Of a DNA stretch of 60,452 nucleotides, positions 49,281-59,685 are shown one piece after another (position 1 is the first letter of the stretch; the number at the start of each line of letters is the position of its first letter). The position numbers and the translations under genes were made by a program. Origin of the DNA: CADCTM01 sp049671305 (GTDB lineage: Bacteria; Cyanobacteriota; Cyanobacteriia; Cyanobacteriales; Coleofasciculaceae); contig JBATUR010000112.1 in NCBI GenBank assembly GCA_049671305.1, positions 1-60,452 on the forward strand, written 5' to 3'. The notes beneath the pieces were generated by a model, which worked only from the letters and a program-made list of their open reading frames with translations, had not been told where the DNA came from and searched no databases.

Positions 49281-49318
49281 GGATTTAAAAGTGTTGCTAT
49301 CTTCTCATTTTATTAAAT

Positions 49319-50383
49319 TTATTTTTCAATCAACTGCCGCACCAACGCCGCCAAACGTGCCGCACTATCAGTAACAGCGAGATTTGCCGTATTTTGAGCC
49401 ATTTGTGTCAAAATTTCTGGAGATTGTAATAAATGCAATACCTTACTTGCCAAAATTTCCACTGTCAAATCTGCCTGACGGAAGACTAAAGCCGCGCCCG
49501 CGTTGGCAAAGTCAGCGGCATTAAAAGCTTGATGATCTTCGGCGGCAAAAGGATAAGGAATTAAGATCGAAGGTGTTTTAGTAATCGCTAATTCTGTTAA
49601 ACTACCAGAACCAGCACGACTAACAGCTAAATTAGCTCGTTGAAAAAGTGCTGCCATATCATCATAAAACGGCATTTGCAGATATTGGGGATGTTGTAAT
49701 GTTGCGGCATCTGAGTCATTTTCGCCGGTGAGATGAACAACCCAAGCGCCAGCATCAAACCAACTTGGTGCAGCTTGACGAACTAACTTATTAACAGCGA
49801 TCGCACCTTGGGAACCTCCCACCACCACAATCAAGGGTACACCATCGGGAATTGCTAAATCTAGCTTTTGAGGAGTCTGAAAACTCTCACGTACAGGTGT
49901 GCCCACATAAACAGTTTTCGCCCGTGGTAAATACTGGGAAGTAGACTCAAACCCCAAACCCACCGCCGTACACAACGGACTAAAAAAGCGCGTCACCTTG
50001 CCCGGAATCGAATTAGATTCGTGTAAAATCACAGGTACACCCTGCCAGCGTGCCGCAATAATTGCAGGACTGGCAATATAGCCGCCAGTGGTGAAAACAG
50101 CATCAAACTTTTCCGTTTTAATTAGTTGGCGTACCTGATGTACAGAAGTGGCAAGTCGTCCTAAAATCTTCAACGTACCCACGCCCAAACGCTGCTGAAA
50201 GCCTTCAACATCAATGGTATTGAGGGGATACTGGGCGGGGACTAATTCTTGTTCTAGGCGGTCAGGGACGCCCAGCCATTCTATTTTATAATCAGGCAGT
50301 TGTTGTGCTACTGCGATCGCCGGAAATACGTGTCCTCCAGTGCCACTAGCAGCAATTAACAATTTAAAAGGTGGTTGATGCAA
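49319..50383 (-). CDS. murG: UDP-N-acetylglucosamine:lipid I N-acetylglucosaminyltransferase
   Basis: This 354-aa enzyme adds GlcNAc to lipid I to form lipid II, the last cytoplasmic step of peptidoglycan precursor synthesis. GT-B family motifs are visible: the N-terminal KLLIAASGTGGHVFPAIAVA, the second glycine loop VVVGGSQGAIAVNKLV, the middle FTTGGYIASPAIIAARWQGV, the substrate stretch SRAGSGSLTELAITKTPSIL, and PYPFAAEDHQAFNAADFANA. No ATG fits. A TTG at 50383 with GGAG ten bases upstream is the best start; a TTG at 50419 would add 12 residues. It is downstream of, and divergent from, the NTF2-like gene. Confidence 0.93.
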   Translation of the reverse strand: MHQPPFKLLIAASGTGGHVFPAIAVAQQLPDYKIEWLGVPDRLEQELVPAQYPLNTIDVEGFQQRLGVGTLKILGRLATSVHQVRQLIKTEKFDAVFTTGGYIASPAIIAARWQGVPVILHESNSIPGKVTRFFSPLCTAVGLGFESTSQYLPRAKTVYVGTPVRESFQTPQKLDLAIPDGVPLIVVVGGSQGAIAVNKLVRQAAPSWFDAGAWVVHLTGENDSDAATLQHPQYLQMPFYDDMAALFQRANLAVSRAGSGSLTELAITKTPSILIPYPFAAEDHQAFNAADFANAGAALVFRQADLTVEILASKVLHLLQSPEILTQMAQNTANLAVTDSAARLAALVRQLIEK

Positions 50384-50521
50384 TGGTTCTTTTCTCCGAC
50401 AAGCGGCAGTACTAAGCAAGCTAAAATCGACAATCAGCGGTAAATTAGCGAATATAGCATTGATGCTTTCTAAATTTAGACGCTAATTTTCTTTTTTCAA
50501 CTATTCCCTAATTTTCTCATA

Positions 50522-51403
50522 ATGTGTAAGCCTGTAATTTCCTCTGATGTCAACAAATTAACCTCCGTAGGGGCGGCGCCCCCGTGCCTGCCCAAGGATA
50601 GAGGTTTTCTCCAACTAAAATGGTCAGTAATTTTATTAACCATTGCCTTAACAGCAGGTTGGACAAAAAATGCTCAAGCAGAAAGTCCTGCCACAGCACC
50701 ACCTCAGCTTAAAGCAACTTTGGCACAAATTGACGCCGCTGCCAATCGCCGAGATGTTAATAGTGTGATGCAATTTTATGCTGGTAATTTTAAACATTCT
50801 GATGGTTTAACTCGTCAAACAATGATGCAAGCGCTAACTGATCTTTGGAAGCGTTACCCACAGTTAACCTACCGTACAGAACTCAAAGATTGGAAAACTG
50901 AAGGTAATAGTATTGTCGCCGAAACTGTGACCAATATTGCCGGAATTCAGATCAGTGACGGAAAGACAATGAAGCTAGAATCAGTTATGCGATCGCGTCA
51001 GCGTCTAGAAAATCAAAAAATTGTACAGCAAGATATTCTAGGAGAACGTACACAAATTAGTTCCGGCAGCAAACCTCCTGCTATCCAAATTAATTTACCC
51101 GAACAAGTAGGTGTTGGTCAGGCTTATAACTTTGATGTTATTGTTACTGAACCTTTGGGAGATGATTTATTATTAGGAACGGCTTTAGAGGAATCAATTA
51201 AGCCAGAACGTTTGCTTAAACCAACTGATTTAAAGTTAGAACTCTTGCCTGCTGGTGGCGTTTTTAAACTAGGCAAAGCACCCAATACTAAAGATAACCG
51301 TTGGCTTTCGGCTGTCTTAATTCGCGGAAATGGCATGGTTATGGTAACTCAGCGTTTGGTTGTTGTTGATCGTCCTGTCAATTCAGCGGGGCAACTGCAA
51401 TAA
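50522..51403 (+). CDS. Exported NTF2-like protein with repeat-derived N-terminus
   Basis: This 293-aa protein has a hydrophobic export signal (SVILLTIALTAGWTKNAQA) at residues 35-53 and an NTF2/SnoaL-like domain at about 60-170 (LAQIDAAANRRDVNSVMQFY). A C-terminal beta-rich domain follows (INLPEQVGVGQAYNFDVIVT). Its function is unknown. The first 33 residues, before the signal, include a GTAGGGGCG-type repeat (50567-50595) read as VGAAPPCLP. An insertion has therefore probably replaced or extended the original start, and no other in-frame start codon is obvious before the signal. Confidence 0.7.
   Translation: MCKPVISSDVNKLTSVGAAPPCLPKDRGFLQLKWSVILLTIALTAGWTKNAQAESPATAPPQLKATLAQIDAAANRRDVNSVMQFYAGNFKHSDGLTRQTMMQALTDLWKRYPQLTYRTELKDWKTEGNSIVAETVTNIAGIQISDGKTMKLESVMRSRQRLENQKIVQQDILGERTQISSGSKPPAIQINLPEQVGVGQAYNFDVIVTEPLGDDLLLGTALEESIKPERLLKPTDLKLELLPAGGVFKLGKAPNTKDNRWLSAVLIRGNGMVMVTQRLVVVDRPVNSAGQLQ
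50567..50595. repeat. GTAGGGGCG-type dispersed repeat (copy 2), inside a reading frame
   Basis: GTAGGGGCGGCGCCCCCGTG followed by CCTGCCC is a GC-rich palindromic repeat typical of cyanobacterial intergenic regions. Here it lies within the N-terminal coding part of the NTF2-like gene. Confidence 0.7.
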
Positions 51404-51413
51404 CTTTCTTTCT

Positions 51414-51576
51414 CTCCCCCAACCCCTCTCCCACTCTTAGGCGAGGGGAGTAATTCTTAGCCTTTCTCTTTGAAAATGCGAGAAGTTGAAAACCCATCTA
51501 AATTAATTTATAACAAACTCTCATAAAATTCTTAGCCCTTCTCCCCTTGTGGGAGAAGGGTTGGGATGAGGGGGAT
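51414..51576. repeat. Two C-rich repeat copies flanking a short spacer
   Basis: Two related elements, one starting CTCCCCCAACCCCTCTCCCA (51414) and one with CCCTTCTCCCC then GGGAGAAGGGTTGGG (51537-51576), lie in the gap between the NTF2-like and SDR genes. They look like inverted copies of a dispersed repeat. The second contains its own hairpin, TTCTCCC with GGGAGAA. Confidence 0.65.
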
Positions 51577-51627
51577 TTTCGCATTCAGCAAATAAGTAAT
51601 AATAAGCCCATACTGCCCAAATATTCC

Positions 51628-52401
51628 ATGATTTCAGTCAAAGACAATGTTGTTTTAATTACCGGTGCCAGCAGTGGCATTGGTGCAGCTTGCGCCCAAC
51701 TATTTGCCCAAGCAGGTGCTAAAATAATCCTTGCAGCAAGGCGGCAGGAAAAATTAGAGAAACTTGCAGAGCAACTAGGTAAAGATTATGATTGTGAGTC
51801 GTATTTGTTGCCAATTGATGTGTGCGATCGCTCACAAGTTCAATCAGCATTATCTAACTTACCAGAACCTTGGTCAAATATCGATATTCTGATTAATAAT
51901 GCCGGATTAAGTCGTGGTCTTGATAAAGTTCAAGAAGCGAGTATTCAAGACTGGGAAGAAATGATTGATACTAATATTAAAGGATTACTTTATGTGACCA
52001 GAACCATATTACCAGAAATGATTACTCGTGGGCGGGGTCATATTATTAATATAGGCTCAATTGCTGGTCATCAAACTTATCCTGGTGGTAGTGTTTATTG
52101 TGCAACCAAAGCGGCAGTTAAGTCAATTTCTGAAGGGTTGAAACAAGATTTGTTGGGTACACCAGTACGAGTTACTTCTGTTGATCCTGGTATGGTGGAA
52201 ACTGATTTTAGTGCTGTTAGATTTCGTGGTGATACAGAACGAGCTAATAAAGTATACCAAGGAGTGACACCACTAACGCCCGATGATGTGGCAGATGTGA
52301 TTTTTTTCTGTGCAACGCGATCGCCTCATGTCAATATTAATGAAGTGATTATGATGCCGACAGATCAAGCAAGTGCAACGTTATTAAATCGCCAATCTTA
52401 A
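51628..52401 (+). CDS. Short-chain dehydrogenase/reductase (YdfG-like)
   Basis: This 257-aa cytoplasmic oxidoreductase of the classical SDR family shows the cofactor motif LITGASSGIGAA, then ILAARRQEKLEKLAEQL (favouring NADP), INNAGLS, the catalytic Ser in INIGSIAG and the YxxxK pair YCATK. The C-terminal RFRGDTERANKVYQGVTPLT stretch and the EVIMMPTDQASAT ending fit YdfG-type enzymes, which reduce beta-hydroxy acids or 3-hydroxypropionate semialdehyde. I start it at ATG 51628. The DUF1295-like gene follows four bases later. Confidence 0.9.
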   Translation: MISVKDNVVLITGASSGIGAACAQLFAQAGAKIILAARRQEKLEKLAEQLGKDYDCESYLLPIDVCDRSQVQSALSNLPEPWSNIDILINNAGLSRGLDKVQEASIQDWEEMIDTNIKGLLYVTRTILPEMITRGRGHIINIGSIAGHQTYPGGSVYCATKAAVKSISEGLKQDLLGTPVRVTSVDPGMVETDFSAVRFRGDTERANKVYQGVTPLTPDDVADVIFFCATRSPHVNINEVIMMPTDQASATLLNRQS

Positions 52402-52405
52402 AATT

Positions 52406-53056
52406 ATGGATATAGCAACTTCTGAAAATAAAGTAACTCAACTCACGGCGATTAATACTGCCAAAATTTCCACGATTTTCCTATTAATTGCTTTTGCTTT
52501 AATTTTTGGTATCCAAGATTTTCGGCAGGTAATTTATTTGTGCCTACACATAAGTTACTGTTTATGGTGGTTAGTTGAACAATGGTTTTATCCACAACGA
52601 CGGCAGATTTTTGCTGAACCTGTTAGTGTTGGTGGTTTCATTGCCAGCTTGTTATTTATTGGCGCTTTATATAGCTTACCTGGCTATTTAGCCTTTATAA
52701 ATCCCACGCCATTATCGCTAACAACTACTGCAATTGTCTTGCCGATGTTCATTTTTGGAACTTTGATTAATGCCTGTGCTGATATCCAAAAAATGACAGC
52801 AAAGCAGTATGGTGCCGGCTTAGTTATTGATGGAATTTGGCGCTTTTCTCGCAATATTAATTACTTTGGAGATTTGCTGAGATATCTAAGTTTTAGTGTT
52901 GTGGCTGGATCAATTTGGGCTTATATCGTGCCAACATTAATTGCCATAATTTATCTACAACGGATTTTTCAGAAAGAGAAATCGATGCCTGAAAAGTATC
53001 AGGATTATGCAGAATATCAAAGTTCTAGTTCTCGTTTGATTCCCTTTATTTGGTGA
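52406..53056 (+). CDS. DUF1295/isoprenylcysteine-methyltransferase-like membrane protein
   Basis: This 216-aa protein has six hydrophobic segments. Near the C-terminus is the pattern VIDGIWRFSRNINYFGDLLR, then KEKSMPEKYQDYAEYQSSSS with an RLIPFIW ending, as in DUF1295 and isoprenylcysteine carboxyl methyltransferase-like proteins (steroid 5-alpha-reductase fold). The stretch resembles a phospholipid or lipid modifying enzyme. It is four bases downstream of the SDR gene, so the two are very likely co-transcribed and may act on the same substrate class. Confidence 0.8.
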   Translation: MDIATSENKVTQLTAINTAKISTIFLLIAFALIFGIQDFRQVIYLCLHISYCLWWLVEQWFYPQRRQIFAEPVSVGGFIASLLFIGALYSLPGYLAFINPTPLSLTTTAIVLPMFIFGTLINACADIQKMTAKQYGAGLVIDGIWRFSRNINYFGDLLRYLSFSVVAGSIWAYIVPTLIAIIYLQRIFQKEKSMPEKYQDYAEYQSSSSRLIPFIW

Positions 53057-53137
53057 AGTGATTTGTAGAGATGTATCCAGGGATTAGCAAAATTTGAATT
53101 GAGACAACAAAAACAAATCTACTATTACTAATTTAAT

Positions 53138-54361
53138 TCAACAAAACTGGCTCTTAATGAACTTGACCTTTTTTATAAGACCATTTACATGAATCCAACC
53201 AACATATCCTGCAAATTTACAATTGTCATATCTGTCAAAGACATAAACATAATGAACCTTAACAGGACTTGCCATTAATAGAAGTTTGCCACTGCCATCT
53301 TTGAATTTTAGCTCTTCTAAAGTTTTATCAAGCACATGAAGTCTTAAGTCCGCTACCTTTTTATTCGTCATACCATCAACTTTATTTAAGTGATCAATCA
53401 CCGGCTTAATTGTGTTAAGCTGATTTTTGCCTAAAATATTAGCCGTAATTAAAGAAGCTGTTTGGCGACAATTCCAGTATCCAATATGACTATCTGCTGC
53501 ACCGACAAGCATTGGTGCATAAGCAACAGCTTCATTTATTAAAGGGTTTACTACACCAATAGCCTGTACAATTTTATTATCAGACTTGGCAAAATCACTT
53601 AAGGTTCTTTCTAGAGAATTAGCATCATTATCAAGAAATTTATCTTTAAAATAAAGATTGTCAGATGAGTTAAGTTTCAAACTTGCCCGGAGTGGATAAG
53701 CAATAATATCTGAAGCATGAATTATATTAACCCAGCTTAGAGGTTTCTTTTGATATCCTGCCACGAATTGTTTGACCTGCTCAGGCTTCACATCTAACAT
53801 CGTATTCAAGAATAAAATGGGCGAACCCATTGTAGTAATACTATTTAAAAGACGAGCAGCATTAGGTTGATTTAAACCGTTAATCATTGCCCGAATCTCT
53901 AAAGCTGGATCTTGCGGGCTAAATCTTTCTGAAAACAAAACATCCCATAAAATAACGCTTCCCAAAGAGTGAGCAATAATATGAATTTCCGTTTCTTCAG
54001 GATTATCATGCAAAAAATGGTATAAATCCTGGGCAATAACTTTTCTAATTGCTATACCTCGTTGAGGGTTCAGGTAAGCTAAAAAATCTCCTACAAATTG
54101 TGAAAGCAAGCCGTCTCTAAATTTTCGATAACGAAAAATATCTTCAAGGTTAGTTTGTGGCGATTCTTGTCTTAGTTCTTGTAAATCTTGCTCAATATTG
54201 TTCCACATTTTATCTCTATCACCAAGAAAATTGCCCCAAAAGCTAGAGTGAAAATGAGGAAATATACCTTTATTGTTAAATTCTTGACGAATAAACGTTC
54301 TTAATGGCTCTGCATATTGAGCATCACGTGTAGCGACGCCATGAATAAAAAAGATCAGCAT
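53138..54361 (-). CDS. Lipase-like alpha/beta hydrolase with unknown C-terminal domain
   Basis: This 407-aa protein starts MLIFFIHGVATRDAQYAEPL and contains a nucleophile elbow, IIAHSLGSVIL, in a large N-terminal alpha/beta domain (1-230). This is similar to lipases or hydrolases acting on intracellular or membrane esters. A helical C-terminal half (240-400) has no recognised domain and includes HVYVFDRYDNCKFAGYVG-like strands (VYVFDRYDNCKFAGYVGWIH). The catalytic Asp and His are not certain by eye. It is in the same direction as groEL, 135 bp beyond that gene's stop and after its terminator. Confidence 0.7.
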   Translation of the reverse strand: MLIFFIHGVATRDAQYAEPLRTFIRQEFNNKGIFPHFHSSFWGNFLGDRDKMWNNIEQDLQELRQESPQTNLEDIFRYRKFRDGLLSQFVGDFLAYLNPQRGIAIRKVIAQDLYHFLHDNPEETEIHIIAHSLGSVILWDVLFSERFSPQDPALEIRAMINGLNQPNAARLLNSITTMGSPILFLNTMLDVKPEQVKQFVAGYQKKPLSWVNIIHASDIIAYPLRASLKLNSSDNLYFKDKFLDNDANSLERTLSDFAKSDNKIVQAIGVVNPLINEAVAYAPMLVGAADSHIGYWNCRQTASLITANILGKNQLNTIKPVIDHLNKVDGMTNKKVADLRLHVLDKTLEELKFKDGSGKLLLMASPVKVHYVYVFDRYDNCKFAGYVGWIHVNGLIKKVKFIKSQFC

Positions 54362-54420
54362 TATTGCATCTAAACTGAAGGTTCCTTAGTCCAGTATTAC
54401 AACAAAACTTAACAGTTGTC

Positions 54421-54459
54421 AGGAAAAAGCAGCCTGCCCTCTTTAGGACAAACTGCTTT
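54421..54459 (-). terminator. Rho-independent terminator of groEL
   Basis: AAAGCAG (54426-54432) pairs with CTGCTTT (54453-54459). On the minus strand the stem is followed by TTTTCC, about 35 bp beyond the groEL stop. Confidence 0.75.
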
Positions 54460-54495
54460 CAGGCGTTATATCAAAAGTTTCTACAAGGCAGCAGA

Positions 54496-56169
<1,674 letters not shown>

Positions 56170-56206
56170 AGATATCTTGTGTTTTATCGTTTCTCTTATA
56201 GCAAAT

Positions 56207-56233
56207 TTAGCACTCTAAGTGCGAGAGTGCTAA
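56207..56233. promoter_or_regulatory. CIRCE element (HrcA operator)
   Basis: TTAGCACTC and GAGTGCTAA flank a 9-bp spacer exactly as in the consensus CIRCE. It lies 38-64 bp before the groEL ATG and should bind the repressor HrcA. Confidence 0.95.
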
Positions 56234-56422
56234 TCTCATTAACCATAAAATTGCCAAAAGCTTAGATAGACAAGATTAATGCCCCCTGAAGAGCCCTCAA
56301 AGCCAAGCCAGGAATTTCAGAAATTCCCATTTCCCCACCTTACTTTTATCCCTGCTAGAGGGCGTATTGGGATTTATGCCAATTTGAGAGTAGGATGAGG
56401 AATTTAGGATTAAGCCAACAAA

Positions 56423-57337
56423 TCAAAGATTCGCTGCTAATTCCTGCCGCTTCAAAATCACCATATTCGGACCGACAACAGGATTACGAGCTAGTAGAGT
56501 ACCTTTGAGGTCAAAAATTTGTAACTTGCTAAAATCCAACTCATTAGCACGAGAGAAAACTTCATCAGCTAATTTATTTTGCCCAGACTCCTTAAGAGCA
56601 TACCAACCATCAGCGACCTTGACCACCAAACGACTATCCTCAAAGTTTGCCTCAATCGACTTAATTAGTCCATCGCCATACTTACTGGTAATTTCTGCTA
56701 CTTGATTTTGAATTCCCGCAATCAAACTTTGCTCAGGAGTTAATTCTGGTACTGGTGGTGGCTCAACTTCTACCGGTTGCGGAGCTTCGGGCGCTTTCAA
56801 CTCTGGCGGCGCCTCGATGCTATTGGGAGGTGCTTTGGCAACTTGTGCCTCAGTTTCGGGTAGAAGTGCGGCAGTTGTGACAAGTAAGAGGACGACAAAA
56901 AGGGCGATCGCACCTGTTAACATCCAATCAGATAACTTTTCGCTCCAACTACTCGGAAGTAGCAAGCGAATTTTTGCCAATGTGCGGTTCCAAAATGTCT
57001 CAACATTGCCAAAACTCGGCAAAATGCGATCGAGTAATTTTGGCTTAGTTGCCACGGGCGTTGGCGTCACGGTGGGACTATCCTGCAAAACTTCGGGCGT
57101 TACACTACTATCCTGTATCGGTTTTGTGGTACTTACAGGAGTAATTTCCCGTACAGGTTCCGTCTCCAACTTATCCACAATGCCTTCTAATAGTCCTATC
57201 GTGCCTCGTAGGGCATTGATGCTCTGAGCCTTCAAAAACGATGGCGGTCGCGTTTTCGTAGCTTGAGCCGTCTTGCTGGTTGCTTCTGGCTCATTTTTCA
57301 GTTCAGTATCTAATTCAGGCGGCTGTTGATCTGACAT
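56423..57337 (-). CDS. Membrane-anchored protein with Pro-rich linker and C-terminal BON-like domain
   Basis: This 304-aa protein has a long acidic and Thr/Pro-rich N-terminal region (residues 1-150) and a single membrane segment (WMLTGAIALFVVLLLVTTAAL). A Pro/Glu-rich linker (IEAPPELKAPEAPQPVEVEP) then leads to a C-terminal domain with GLIKSIEANFEDSRLVVKVA. The family is not recognised. Topology would place the C-terminal domain outside the cytoplasm. GGAGGGAG six bases before ATG 57337 fixes the start. It is divergent from the metallophosphoesterase gene. Confidence 0.7.
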   Translation of the reverse strand: MSDQQPPELDTELKNEPEATSKTAQATKTRPPSFLKAQSINALRGTIGLLEGIVDKLETEPVREITPVSTTKPIQDSSVTPEVLQDSPTVTPTPVATKPKLLDRILPSFGNVETFWNRTLAKIRLLLPSSWSEKLSDWMLTGAIALFVVLLLVTTAALLPETEAQVAKAPPNSIEAPPELKAPEAPQPVEVEPPPVPELTPEQSLIAGIQNQVAEITSKYGDGLIKSIEANFEDSRLVVKVADGWYALKESGQNKLADEVFSRANELDFSKLQIFDLKGTLLARNPVVGPNMVILKRQELAANL

Positions 57338-57481
57338 AAAATCTCCCTCCTCGGCAGCACCAATCTGCAATAAATGCGATAGATTCTTACGGGAAGCTGC
57401 CACTACAAGCACAAATCTATCATTTCTGTTGCCTTGGCTTCAGTAGAAAAGATAATAACTATTATTTCCACCCCAAAAACC

Positions 57482-58408
57482 ATGAATCTTAAACGCCGTA
57501 AATTTCTGATTTTAGCTATCCTGAGTGGTTTTGGCGTCGCTGTTTTCGCCAAAATCTTCGGCAAGCAGACGATAGATATCAGCACTGCCAACACAACAAA
57601 ACCCGAATTAGCACCAACTGCCGTAAACTCCGGGGCAGGAAAACTTTTGCTACGCTTTGTTTCGGTTGCTGATACAGGCACAGGTGCAGGTGGACAATAT
57701 GCGGTAGCTGATGCCATGCATAATTATCATCAGCAAAATCCTTATGATTTAGTGGTGCTTGCTGGGGACAATATTTATAACAATGGCGAAATTGAAAAAA
57801 TTAGTGCCGTATTTGAGCAGCCTTATCAAGCTTTATTAAAACAAAATGTCAAATTTCAAGCTTGTTTAGGTAATCATGACATCCGCACCGATAATGGTGA
57901 TCCGCAAGTTAAATATGCGGGCTTTAATATGTCGGGGCGTTACTATACTTTTAGTCGCGGTGATGTGCAGTTTTTTGCTTTGGATACTAATAATAATGCC
58001 GACTGGAAAAAGCAATTACCTTGGTTAGAAAAAGAACTCAGTAGTAGTAAGGCGCAGTGGAAGATTGTCTTTGGGCATCATCAGATTTACTCATCAGGTC
58101 ACTATGGCATGAATCAGCCGTTTATTGAAATGTTGACGCCGCTTTTTCAAAAGTATGGTGTGGCGCTATATATTAATGGTCACGACCATCATTATGAGCG
58201 CAGTAAATCTCTTAAAGGTACAACTTATTTAATCTGTGGCGCTGGCGCTGGTACTCGCTCTGTGGGGAAATCGGCAGTATCGGCGTATGCTGTGGAAAGA
58301 TTGAGTTTTGCGGCGTACGAAGTGTATAGTGATCGCATTATTATTAAGGGTATTGGCACGGATAATCAAGTATTTGACCAAGGTATTATTCCACTACAAT
58401 CGGTCTAA
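57482..58408 (+). CDS. Exported metallophosphoesterase
   Basis: This 308-aa protein has a twin-arginine-like signal (LKRRKFLILAILSG) and a calcineurin-type phosphoesterase fold. Metal-ligand motifs are VADTGTG (variant DxG), VLAGDNIYNNG (GD), LGNHDI (GNH), FGHHQIY and GHDHHYERSK. It resembles purple-acid-phosphatase-like or tartrate-resistant-type enzymes that dephosphorylate phosphoesters outside the cytoplasm. ATG 57482 is used. An in-frame TTG at 57434 would add a non-signal extension. Its stop lies eight bases before the ATPase of the Septu-like pair, so shared transcription is possible though functional linkage is doubtful. Confidence 0.88.
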   Translation: MNLKRRKFLILAILSGFGVAVFAKIFGKQTIDISTANTTKPELAPTAVNSGAGKLLLRFVSVADTGTGAGGQYAVADAMHNYHQQNPYDLVVLAGDNIYNNGEIEKISAVFEQPYQALLKQNVKFQACLGNHDIRTDNGDPQVKYAGFNMSGRYYTFSRGDVQFFALDTNNNADWKKQLPWLEKELSSSKAQWKIVFGHHQIYSSGHYGMNQPFIEMLTPLFQKYGVALYINGHDHHYERSKSLKGTTYLICGAGAGTRSVGKSAVSAYAVERLSFAAYEVYSDRIIIKGIGTDNQVFDQGIIPLQSV

Positions 58409-58416
58409 TTAAAATT

Positions 58417-59685
58417 ATGAAAGTCAAACGTTTGACAATGCAATCATTCCGGGGAATTGGCGATTTGACGCTGGAATTTCCGACTGATGAGCCAATTGTA
58501 TTTATTGGTATTAATGGTGCAGGAAAATCGAGTATTATTGATTGCCTTGCGATCCTTTTGTCTTGGTTTATAGCACAGATTCAATTCGACCAAAAAAAAG
58601 AGCTAGCTAACGGGCGTATCTTTGGGCAAAAAGACATTAAAAATGGAAAGAAGAACACAGATAATGAGATTAAAATTTCACTCCAGTCTCAAGAAGTGGA
58701 GTGGTCTATAGAATCTTTTCGGATAGGCAATACAGGATTAGGAGTAACAAAAGCTCTTGCTGAGTTAGAAGGAGTTAGTGGCAAGATTCGCCGTCAGTGG
58801 CAAGAAAATTCTGAAGCTAACATACCTTTGGTAGTTTATTACCCAGTTAATCGTGCAGTTCTTGATATTACTTTAGAGATTCCAAACGAAAATTTGTCTA
58901 GCCAAATAGATGCTTATGAGCAGGCATTAGATGGGACAAAAATCGACTTTATTAGCTTCTTTCAATGGTTTAGATTACAGGAAGATTTAGAGAACGAATT
59001 CCGACTGGACAATCGTGATTACCTAAATCGAAAACTGGAAGCAGTAAGACAAGCCATCTATTCAATACTTCCTGGCTTTTCAAAATTACGGATGCGGCGT
59101 TCGCAGCAGCAAATGACTGTCATAAAACAAGGACAAGAACTTATTGTAAATCAACTATCGGATGGCGAGAAAGGTTTGCTGGCAATGGTAGGAGATTTAG
59201 CCAGACGTTTAGCAATAGCTAACCCATCTTTAAGAGATCCTCTCCAAGGTAGCGGTGTTGTTCTCATTGATGAAATTGAACTACACCTGCACCCGAAATG
59301 GCAGCGCAAAATTATTCCAGCATTAACAAGAACATTCCCAAACTGTCAGTTTATTGCTACCACTCATTCGCCACAGGTAATTAGTGAAGTGAAGCCGGAT
59401 GGTATATTCATTCTGAAAAAGACAGATGCAGGTATTATTGCGAGACATCCAGAAAGTTCTTATGCCAGAGATAGCAATTATATTCTTGAAGTTTTGATGG
59501 ATACTTCTGCTCGTAAGGAGGAAATTAAGGATGAGATTTTAGAGCTATTTCGACTCATCGATCAAGGAAATCTTGACGGTGCTAGGCAATTGCGTAAACG
59601 AATTGCTGACCAAATTGGAGCTGATGAGCCGCAGTTAGTTAAGGCAAATGTACTGCTCCGAAGCAAGGAGATTCTGAATCGGTGA
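58417..59685 (+). CDS. ptuA: PtuA-type ATPase of a Septu-like defence system
   Basis: This 422-aa ABC-type ATPase has Walker A GINGAGKSS (Lys37), a middle region with the insertion typical of SMC/OLD-like proteins, the signature LSDGEKGLLAMV, Walker B VVLIDEIELHLHPKWQRKII and the H loop FIATTHSPQVISEV. Together with the HNH gene that overlaps its stop, this matches Septu (PtuA-PtuB). In characterised Septu systems the ATPase senses infection and controls the nuclease. Septu ATPases also occur with retron Ec78-type modules, but no reverse transcriptase is present here. The start codon ATG 58417 lies eight bases after the phosphoesterase stop. Confidence 0.82.
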   Translation: MKVKRLTMQSFRGIGDLTLEFPTDEPIVFIGINGAGKSSIIDCLAILLSWFIAQIQFDQKKELANGRIFGQKDIKNGKKNTDNEIKISLQSQEVEWSIESFRIGNTGLGVTKALAELEGVSGKIRRQWQENSEANIPLVVYYPVNRAVLDITLEIPNENLSSQIDAYEQALDGTKIDFISFFQWFRLQEDLENEFRLDNRDYLNRKLEAVRQAIYSILPGFSKLRMRRSQQQMTVIKQGQELIVNQLSDGEKGLLAMVGDLARRLAIANPSLRDPLQGSGVVLIDEIELHLHPKWQRKIIPALTRTFPNCQFIATTHSPQVISEVKPDGIFILKKTDAGIIARHPESSYARDSNYILEVLMDTSARKEEIKDEILELFRLIDQGNLDGARQLRKRIADQIGADEPQLVKANVLLRSKEILNR

